From the NCBI GenBank assembly GCA_942486035.1, contig CALNXK010000122.1:1156501-1220500 (forward strand): a DNA stretch of 64,000 nt, read 5' to 3'. Below the pieces are notes generated by a model. That model had not been told where the DNA came from. It searched no databases and was given only the letters and a program-made list of their open reading frames with translations. The stretch's first letter is position 1. Each line of letters opens with the position of its first letter. The stretch is from Porites lobata (taxonomy: Eukaryota > Cnidaria > Anthozoa > Scleractinia > Poritidae). Of this stretch, positions 47,532 to 58,500 are shown piece after piece. Made by a program: the position numbers and the translations under genes.

Positions 47532-50500
47532 TGGCAAACGTCGTAAAATACAGAATTTTTGTGAAAGATGGGGACAATTTTGCCACTGGAAGCAACTTGG
47601 AAACATGTCTGGCTAACTACCTTGCCTTTTTGAGTCCTATAGTTGACGACTTCATTTGGCAAAACGAGCCGTTCTTCCTTCACGCCAAGTCTGGGAAAGG
47701 TAAATTGTGTCGGCTAAATCCGCAGAATACCTGGCCACTGAGCTGACTGTAATCTAACAATCTGTGTTATCTATAATTTTCAAAGCACACCGATGCATAA
47801 GCGTGACAAACCAATTTAAACGGGTCAGGAGTTGCCAGATATTCTGCAGCTAAGCTTTTCCAGCGATTGTATAAAAAAATGAAATAGAATAAAATAAAAA
47901 TTAAGGTTTTTGACATCAAATGCAGCTGGAATAATTGCCACTCCAAACTGCCACAATATGGGAGAGGTGCCTGAAGCAGATGTCATTGGTTAGTGTTGAT
48001 TTAAAAGGGTAAAAGTACATGAAATCACGAAAACTCAAGACTAATAAAGGCAAAACCACTAGACAACAACAATCCCGGCAGGGGCAGGGGGGTGAGTGTA
48101 CTCCTCTATATGGCCTATACATGGATGTGCCCCATTACAGGGTATGCAGGGTTGTCAAAATGCGCCCGCAACCGGCGCTATTACCGGCTACTTTAAGGTT
48201 TTTGTCACCTGTAACCTGGGAAACACATATCTCTACTGATATGTGTTCCCCTACCTTAGAAACACATATCCCTAGTGATACCTAAGGATATATGTTCCCC
48301 ACCTGGGAAACACATATCTCTAGTTATATGTGTTCCCCCACCTGGGAAACACATATTCCTAGTGATACATGTTCCCCTACCTGGGAAACACATATCCCTA
48401 GAGATATGTGTTCCCCCACCTAGGAAACACATATTCCTAGTGGTACATGTTCCCCTACCTGGGAAACACATATCCCTAGTGATATGTGTTCCCCCACCTG
48501 GGAAACATGAAAACAAACTTCTCTGTTGTTACCAATCTGGTTTTCGCACACTCCACTTCACGGTTACTGCATTGATTGAAGCCACAGATAGCTGGTCTTT
48601 GAACATCGACCGCGGCTTTGTCAATGCAGTTGTCTTCTTAGACCTTAAAAAGGCTTTCGACATGGTAAACAATGCTATTCTTCTTTCAAAACCTCAAGCA
48701 TATGGTATCCATGATTCTGCTCATAAATGGTTCTGTTCTTATTTGAGAAATCGTATACAAACATGTGTGTGTGTGTGTTATGGAACAACTTGCCTCTGAA
48801 GGTGTGGCAATTGACATCCCCTAGTATATTTGAGGGAAAATTAAGAGACATAAATTTCCATTGACAAATAATTTGGGGCCTATTTTGTTTTTTTTACTAT
48901 ATTGAAAAAAGGTGACCATCTTTATTATTTTACTTTTTATCTTAGATTTTAGATTAGTTAGGAACTTAGTTTCTCTATACTTGAATGTAAATGTAACTGA
49001 AGAAAATACCATGTATAAATAAAGTTCCCTTACCTTACCTTACCTTACCTTACCTTATCCCTAGTGATATGTGTTCTCCTACCTGGGAAACACATAAAGA
49101 TTTAGGGAAACACATATCCCTAGTGATATGTGTTTAACTGGCAAACATATAGTCCCTAGAGCCATGGCTTGCAGGGAACAAACATATCACTAAATATGTG
49201 ACTCACCTGGGACACATATTTTTAGTGATTGGGTTTAGGCAAAGACTGTCCCTAGTGATATGTGAAAGGAATCCTGTGAAACAGATGAAATAGGGATATC
49301 CCTAGTGATAGTGATTTTCCCCACCTGGGAAACAAGTTTTACTAGTGATTTGTGTTCCCAACGGGAAAGAGATATCCCTAGTGATATGTGTTCCCCTACC
49401 TGGGAAACACATTTCCCTAGTGACATGTGTTCTCCTACCTGGGAAACACATATCCCTAGTGATATTTGTTCCCCCCTACCTGGGAAACACATATCCCTAG
49501 TGATATGTGTTCCCCCCTACCTGGCAAACACATATCCCTAGAGCCATGTGTTCCCCCACCTGGGAAACATATCCCTAGTGATATGTGTTCCCCCACCTGG
49601 GAAACACATATTCCTAGTGATATGTGTTTCCCCACCTGGGAAACACATATCCCTAGTGATATGTGTTCCCCCACCTGTGAAACAGATATCCCTAGTCATA
49701 TGTGTTCCCCCACCTGGGAAACAAGTTTTACTAGTGATTTATGTTCCCCTACCTGGGAAACACATTTCCTTAGTGACATGTGTTCCCCAACGTGGGAAAG
49801 AGATATCCCTAGTGCTATGTGTTCCCCCACCTGGGAACACATTTCCTTAGTGACATGTGTTCCCCAACGTGGGAAACAGATATCCCTAGTGACATGTGTT
49901 CCTCAACGTGGGAAACACATATCCCTAGTGATATGTGTTCCCCCACCTGGGAAACACACATTCCTAGTGATATGTGTTCCCCCACCTGGAAAACACATAT
50001 CCGTAGTGATATGTGTTCCCCCACCTGGGAGCACATCCGTAGTGATATGTGTTCCCCCACCTGGGAAACAAGTTTTACTAGTGATTTGGGAAACTGGGAA
50101 ACATATCCGTAGTGACAGTGTCATGTGAAACACATATCCCTAGTGATATTGTACCTGGGAAAAACAGATATCCCTAGTATAGTGATATGTTCCCCACCTG
50201 GGAAAAACACATATTCCTGGAAAAACACATATAGTGATATGTGTTCCCCCACCTGGGAAACGCATATTCCTAGTGATATGTGTTCCCCCACCTGGGAAAC
50301 ACACATTCCTAGTGATATTTGTTTCCCCACCTGGGAAACACATATCCCTAGTGATATGTGTTTCCCTTTTCTTTAGGAGTACAGGATTGGCTTAATTTGT
50401 CATCAATTTTTTTTTCTGTTTCGCATTCCTGATCGAACCATTTGTTTTGTGGTTTGCATTTAACTTTTCTGTCTCTTGCTTTAGTTCATCCGGCTTCTTT

Positions 50501-53500
50501 GCATGTTTCCACCAAAGTGTCACTTAGTAATTCAGACACAGTATTGATGCTATCATGTTTGACAGCTGCTACTTACCTGGATTGAAGTGTTTATCAGTAT
50601 CAATAGTGATATGTCTTCCCCTACCAGCCCTGCCGGGAAACACATGCCAGCTACTTTCTCTTATTCTCCTGCTACTTAAAATCTTTTTGACAACCCTGGG
50701 TATGGCTTTAGTTCTCTCTGTCCCAAACAGGGAATATAATTCTTTGCGTGTCTGTCCTAATAACAAGGTATTGCCTGTGTATGTATGATTGATTTGATTT
50801 GCTTGATGCATTTGTCCTGAATAGGGTGGTTAAGCTGAGGAAAGGTATCTATGTTATGATTTTTCTGTCCTAAACAGGGTCAGGCTTTCAACCTCCCATC
50901 TGCTCATGTATACCCAAATACTGGCCAAGTACCCACCCCCCCACCCCCTGGGGGGATGAACCAGTGACACATTCAAACCTTGTTGTTTGATCTTTTTTTG
51001 TTCTCAGGAGATGAAGTCCCTGCTCATCTTTATGGGAAGACAGAGTTTGGTGACAATGTTGACAACGAATGGTTTATAGTTTCTCTCCTCCTTCAACTGT
51101 CAAAAGTTTTTCCTGAGACATGCATTAGGTGAGATAATTATGCTCTCAGTGGTATTTATAGCTCAAATGAAACATAGCAAGGTTTAATAAGAATACCAAT
51201 TGCCAGGAGGCAAACTCATTAGCTACTTACAAGAACAAATACACCCAGAGAACAAATCTGCTGAGTTAGGATAGGACTTGAACTTGGAGTCTTACATATT
51301 GTGGTCACCGGAGTTTAATTACAGGTGCAGGTGTGGCTGTATTTTAAGTTATTTGATTAGGTACAGGGTTCGAGATACAGTGTATCGAGTCACACCTGCA
51401 TGTTAACAGTTGCATGTCCATCTTTTCAGTAGCCTTAAGCATGAAAGTTTCATACTGATGACGCTTACCCAGATCCAGATCTGGCTAGTGCTTCTGATTG
51501 GTCGTGCCACATGGAAAATTTGCTTTGCCCAATCACAACTACTACCCAGTTCTGGTTAGCATCAGTATGGAATATCTGCACTTCTTTCTCAAACATCATT
51601 TCACAGGAAAACCAGTGGTGGTTGTTGCAAGATGTCGGCTGTTTACTCAGGCTATCTTTTCAGCTGCTCCGACATACTTTCTCTCTGTAGGCGCTCTGTC
51701 TCTACTAGTTAATGTACATCATCACTCTTTGAATTACTAGTATAATCTTTCAACGTGTATCTTCCTTAGTTTGATTGTACTAACATTCTTTTCTTGTAAT
51801 TTTCAAATTTCAGTTTATCTGACAATGATGGGGAATTTCTGTTGATTGAGGCTGCTCATTTCCTTCCAAGATGGCTTAAACCAGAGAACAGCAAAAACAG
51901 AGTAAGTTAGCTGTTAAACATGTAGAATTCAATAACATCAAGGTTATCATTAAAGACTGTGGCTCCTCCTACCTTCAGTCTTCCATGTTTGAAAAAAAAA
52001 ATAGATTTCTTGTTTGTCTCATCAAGTATCTTTATATCCTCATGAAATATAATATGTAATTAGCCTTGTGGAAGGCACAACATAAATTATATTTCTCCTG
52101 CTTTAAAACTGTTTGAAACTTTGAGGGCAGATACTGGTGATTAATTTTATTGCCATTCACTGGACTTGTTTTAATTATGAGAAAAAATCAGCTCACATGT
52201 GCCTGAATAAATTATTCAATTTCTTTTATTCAGGAAAATAAGAATGCAAAACAAAAAAAATTGTAGTAAGAACTGAAATCTTTCTCTAAATATCAAGGCC
52301 CAAAAAGTATCTTATGTAAGGAATTGTTGACCTGTTACACTGTTATGCTTACTGGAAATTTTTCAAGAACCCAGTCAGTTATACATTCCTAAGTTATGAA
52401 TTTGAACAGTCCTCGTTACAATTGAAAATCGTGTTTGTGGGACAGGAAAAAATGGTTACTTTCAAGATGACCTTGGGTAAAATGTACTAGAAAATGATAA
52501 AACTCATTTTTGTAATGAGATTTTTGTTTTGTTTCAGGTTTTTATTCATGATGGAAGAGTTCACATCATCCCTATCCCTTCTACCCCTGGGGAATTACCA
52601 GTTTACCCAACTGGTACCCCCACAGTTTTCCAAGCTCTTCAATTAGTATTTGGTGTTCATAACACTGTAGCAGCTGCAAAAATTCAAACTGCAATTAATC
52701 AGAGGATTAACAGGTATGAAGGTTGAGTTGATTTTGTATAGTCAGTTCTTGTGAAATCCCAATGTCTTTTACTAGAGGGATCTTAATTCATATAGAGCTA
52801 CAAGGGAAAAATGAGTGAAAATTTTCAACTCAAGTTTGCGTCAGTCAGTGATTATCAGACCAATTCAAATTCTAGGATGATATTGTAACAAATATCATCA
52901 AAAAGTTTCATAAATGTCTTAAAATTTAATCAATTTCAGCTTGCTTTAACTGTGACATGCATCTTGCGTGTGATACTTTTTTCAGGTGCATGCACTTCAA
53001 TTTAATGTCTAACAACAACTGTGCAGTGCAGAGGTTTTGTGAACACTGAAAAAGGATTGTTTACCCGAAAAATCAGTTTCTGGATAATTTCTTAATAATT
53101 TGTGAGAGTATCATCCTATAAGCTATCTTACTTAATTGTCAACCATCACTAACAGTTTTACCATTAACAATTCAAATACTGCCTGGGTTCTTTAACCCAT
53201 TCGCCCCTGAACCACCCATAACCGCCCGTGCGGATCCAGGTCCTTTCTACCCTTTGTGACGTCATCAGTTTTAACGGTCAAGGACAACTTTCCTCACTAA
53301 CTTATGCAGAATGAAGAGATCTCTCAAACCATACCAGAATGAGCACAATTCAGTCAAGGACACCGGAGAAAGAAGCAAAAAACCACGTGACATTGACCTG
53401 AAAATCTCCATGAAAATCTTGTTCCATTACCCGCCTACCTTTCCTTTCACCTAATCCTAAGATCCTAAACGCTTTCCTAAAAACTCTTCCCACCAAAATG

Positions 53501-55554
53501 AAGCCTACTAAATGCCCAGCAAGAGAAAAAAAAATGAGGCAAGGAAAGCGAAAAAAGAAGGGAGGAGAGAAAGCGAAAAGAAATTTTGCTTTCTGTGCAT
53601 GCCCGAACTTCGCAAGCTAATATTTTGCATCTGGATCAGAAGGCCGCCAAGTGTACGACCTGTAAACGGGTTTGTGGTAAGTTTTAGCTCTTTATAGCAC
53701 GACAGTGACCAGAAAACCACTCGACTAGCTTCAAAACAGAGCGAATGGGTTAAACCAGACATATATTTGAGTGATCAACTGCAGAGAGGTAGTCAAGAGT
53801 TCTGGGAACCTTATTGGCTTGAGTTTGTAAAGTTGTATATTTCCTTATGATACCAATATCTAAAATTTTCAAGAAACCAAAGAGGGTTTACTTCAGATTC
53901 AATTTGGGTTATTCTAGCCCCAGGGATTTTCATATTCAACCCCATTTGATCATTCCTGTTGGTTTAAAAACCAGGTACACCCTGGGCTATCAAATCTCTA
54001 CAGGTCACGGCCTTGTATGGCCTTATTGAACAACATGCACTTCTCATGGATCAGTTTTTATACTGTTTAGTATAATTTTAACAAAAACTTTCTTTTAATC
54101 ATTGCAGTCTTTCAGAACAGTCCTTAAATACCTTCCACCATGCACATTGTTACATACCAGCAGAAATAAAATATCTTCTTGATCAAAAACCATCCTTGAT
54201 CAGCCCCATTGTGCGAGCATTTTGTGAACGGGATCCTATTGACACGAAGGTTTGTCACATTTATACACATATTTCTTTTTTGTATAGATGTACCACTGTA
54301 TTTACTTGAAGCAGTTATTTTCTCCTTATTAATAGAAAATTCCTTTTTGACTTTCTAAATTTGGCACCTAGGATCACGGCATGTCTTATTTCCAGTATAC
54401 ATGTTTTTATTTTGGTATTAGAAATAGCTACAGTAACTGTAAATTTTTACTAGAAGACTGGGATATATTTAGATAAGGAAATACAGGTTGTAGGTAGTTT
54501 GAAACAGCTTTTATCTTAAATAAAATTCATGTAGACTGTGCTTGTATTAGGAAAATGGCCACTCTCTTTCAATTGGTGTAACTTTCTGATTTGTAACATA
54601 ATGCAGGGGTTTCAATTATAACTTTTTCCATAAGTGGCTTTGGATGGTGGCATAGGCACCTGTACATAATTAAGTAATAACTATATTTCACAGCCATGTA
54701 TACCTTACTATACCTTGTATACCTTACTATAGGAAATTAACGCTCTATGAAATTAAGGTACTGGAAATTAACATGACTCAAATTAATGCAAATTTAATGG
54801 AAAACGACTTTCAAATAAAGGAAATTAAAGTGAGAGAGAGGATAGCATTTTGAAATGAAGGAAATTGCAAAGAAACAAAACTTGTTGAGACATCAGGAAC
54901 AAAGAAAAACATATAATCTGAAATGGACACTTTGTTCGTGGTACTTTCCCTAGGCGTACAAATGGCTAAAGCAAATACACAAATACATCTGGTGCCACTT
55001 TGGATGTTTTTTACAGTTTCAATGATACTGGCAGATTTCCACCCAGATAAACTACCCTCCTTTCTTAATAGGTGTCAAGAATGTCAAAAAGTTTATCACG
55101 AATTTGGAGCCAAAATGATGGAAATTAAGGTCATGGAAATTAATACTCTACTTAATTAATGACACACAATGTAGTTTATAAAAATTAACGTGACTTTTGA
55201 AATTCGCATTAATTTTTTGAAGCGTGAATTTCCTATAATAAGGTATAGAATAAATCTTAACAGACGGTTTTAAGAGGCCTCATAAGCAGCAGTAGAATGC
55301 TGATAAACGGCATTTATTGAGACCAGCCCTGATAGTGGAATGGTTAGCTTAGACATCTTCCTAGTTTTTCAGAAAATAAACTGTTAGTATCTCTCCTTGT
55401 GTCAACAGGCGTGTAGGAAAATGGAACAGTTTACCATAGAAAGAAGATTGATTGCTAGGGTATGTCATGTGAGACTAATCTCGGATTAATCCCACTAAGG
55501 GTAATCTTGTTGCAGGATTTCAATTCACAGGGACTTATGTTAGTTCTCTTCTGA

Positions 55555-55590
<36 letters not shown>

Positions 55591-58500
55591 TCATTTAGCA
55601 TGACATTATCTTATAGATATAGAGTCAAAATAGCAAACCATTTTTGAAAAAGATTTAAGTAATAAGTCATTGAATAACTGTTTACTAGAGAATGATGTTC
55701 AACTGCCATGTTCTCTTGTAGATACGTTTTACTCGGTGTCTCTTTGCTCAGTTATCTCAACAACCATTCAAACCAGAGAGACGCTGCTCAGGATGGACTT
55801 TGCCTGCTATATCTAATCCACAGTACAAAGCTCATGAGTTGGGTCTGAAATTGGTATTTATGGTTATATTACTTCATTGTTGTGCTGTATCTGTTTATTT
55901 TAATAATTTTATTAGTAGATTCTTTAATTAGATCAGTGCTAGAGTGGGTTTACAGAATAATAGTGCATATGATATGCAACATGAGACTATATTTTTGGGG
56001 GGGTATGAAATGCATCAAATAAAATAAAGGGGTTCCCTGGAATAAAGTCTTAGGTGACTTATGATAAACTGCTAGATTTTTTTTCCAAGTTACCTTGTAT
56101 GTACTGGTACTTGGACTTGATCAGGAGTAATTGATTAGAGGCCTTACTCCACACACCCGGTCAATTTTGCTATTCTGGGCCCAGTTGCTCAAAGGCCGAT
56201 TAGCTCTTAACCCGGGTTTCTTTTTCTTGTGTTCAAAAGCATTTTCTCGGATAATTTTCTCTGGTATTTTTAGAGCTTCCAATCATCAACTTGTAGACAA
56301 AAAGAATTAAAACTGAAATGCTTTTTAAGCTTTCAAATCTGAATTCAAATCTCGCACTAACACTGGGTTATCTTAACCCAGCTTTGAACAACTCGACCCT
56401 GTTTCACATTCACTGTAATAATATTAATGTTCTCCCGTGAACAAGTACCTACCTACTTAGACTGCAAGCAGTCTCTCTTTCTCTTGAGGGTTTAGTGAGG
56501 GGAGTACACGCATGCATGAGCGTCGAGTGATGAAGCTGCGAGTCGTGAGAAACGCGTAGCCATTTGCGCGAGAAATGCGTAGTCATTTGTCTCATGAGGT
56601 TTGCTTGATGGACCAAGAAAAAAGAGAGACTGCTCATAGTCTACCATCCACTTGGCCAAACTAACAAAGTGCGCCTCCTTCCCTTTCCTCATTTTATTGA
56701 ATAGAACAATAACACCAATAACGTCTGTTCCTTTTCTCACTTTTATTTATTTATTTGAATCTTTGACTGCACCAGGCAAGTTTAAATTTGAATATTTGGA
56801 ATCATCTTGTATTTGCATTGCCTGTCCAATTTAATCTCTGTCCATACTCGATACAGTGTCTGACCTGTTAGAGTGGTACTTGTAGTTTAGTAGTTTAGCA
56901 TCTGTTAGCAGCAGTCAGCCAAAGGAACATGTTTAACTACCGTCTGTCAGAGAGGAGTCCATGAACAGAGATTTTGCTCCATCACTAAGTTGATTATTGT
57001 TTGTTTCAAGGCATGTGGATTTCAGATCTTGTGTAAAAGAAATGAAATGAAAGGACCCGGTGCACAGGTAGATAAAAACCTTGTAATTGATGACACTTAA
57101 GTCAGCCAGTAAATATCAGTATAGATTTGTGATGAAAAATGTTACTTTTCACGTAAATTTGATGATCAATTAAGAAATAACCATTTTTAATGATGTGTAG
57201 AACTTTGTGTTGCATTGTTGTTTTTTCTTAATTGTTTAACCTTAAGGAGCCAAGTGATCCTAAAGGCTCAAGGCAATGGGAGACATTTCTGACTTGTCTG
57301 ACAAAGCAAGGTTATTTCAAGGTAGGCAATAATCAAGCAGATGTGGTGTTAACTCTTTGAATGGAAAATTGATTGCCATTTTAAAACTGTATCTCTTTTG
57401 CCAAATTAGTGTTTCATTTCCTTTCCATGTTTTGGTCTTCTGTTGAATTTAAAGTAATACAACAGTATTGGAAAGTGGCTAATACTTGAAACATTTTACT
57501 TTGTAGGGTGAAATAGAGGGTTCAAAACTGTACCAAGACCTCCTTTTGAAGGCAAAGCAGCAGTTTAAGGAAAATTTTACGGTGGAAAACAGGTTATTTA
57601 AGCCTTGAAATATCTTACTGGACAGTCTGGACGGCATCAAAGACGTCGTGAATAAAGCAAAAACAGCACCGTTCGCTTCCATCACACTTCTTGTTACATA
57701 TCTTTGCCGTCACTGCATGACTACGACCTGGGTTTTTCTTTTTCTTGGCGTTTTTCAAGAACACAAATAAGCAAAAATGCGAGCGCGTGCGAAAGGTGCC
57801 ACACGCGAGGCAAAGCGAGTAGCGCGTGTCACCTTCCTCGATCGTGGGCGGCGATTTCACGCGCTCTCTGAAAGTAGGGACTACTCGACGTCTACTCTAG
57901 CCTCCCACGCAGACTTCCGTTATTGCCATTACAATGATAAAAACTTTACAATATTAAAAGAGATATCCTAAATAAAATACACAGTCTACTACGTCGCAGA
58001 CGTCGTTTGCTCGTCAGGCATTCCTCGTGTTGGTGGGGGAAGAACGCGTGACGAAACCTACGAACGAAAAACGTCTGCGTGGTAAACTGCAGCCTCTCTA
58101 AGTATCTGAAAGGTTCATGTAAATGAAATTTGGACAGTTTTATGATCAAAATCTCTCCAATTCAAACTTTTTTCTCTAACTTTTTTAAATAAAGGTCTGA
58201 GCCTGGAGAAGTCATCCTTAGAATCTTGAAAGATGCTAAAATAGACGTTGAAAAGATGAAAGAAGAACCACTTCTTCCTGAGGATGGTGAGTAAGATATA
58301 TCTCTGAGAATTACAAATCACAAAACTTTGTTATATAGAAAAACTGTTTTGTGCAAATTCTTTTTCACAATTTTGTCGCACAGCGTATCATCTGAAACGG
58401 GGTCATGCTCACCTGCGTAGCAAGCGATTTGGTGGGAGTTCGTCGAGAAAGTTTTTTCACTCCCTTTCTAACTACTTAGCGAACTCGCGCTAGGGTCATG

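Larger units (their letters stand above)
48147..50698. mobile_element. 2.55-kb TIR element in ECD intron 1 with 6-bp target duplication
   Basis: CAGGGTTGTCAAAA at 48147-48160 is exactly complementary to TTTTGACAACCCTG at 50685-50698. GGTATG lies immediately outside each end (48141-48146 and 50699-50704), a perfect 6-bp target duplication. The unique ends are short (about 60 bp left, 300 bp right). The interior is a minisatellite plus an inserted LINE fragment. No transposase is present, so it is non-autonomous; the superfamily is not identified. Confidence 0.8.

Noticed and set aside
48216..50365. Regularly spaced repeats with a palindromic core, at first glance CRISPR-like
   Set aside because: There are no unique spacers; the units are contiguous tandem copies. 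The genome is an animal one with introns and histones.
49235..50376. Several long repeat-protein frames (up to 220 codons) on both strands, rich in HISL, Pro and Cys
   Set aside because: They are all readings of the 39-bp minisatellite, which is open in many frames because 39 is divisible by three. They start and stop with the array and have no signal or domain.
53512..53697. 61-codon Lys/Arg/Glu-rich ORF in an ECD intron
   Set aside because: It lies inside the 53191-53754 TIR element and reflects a purine-rich tract.
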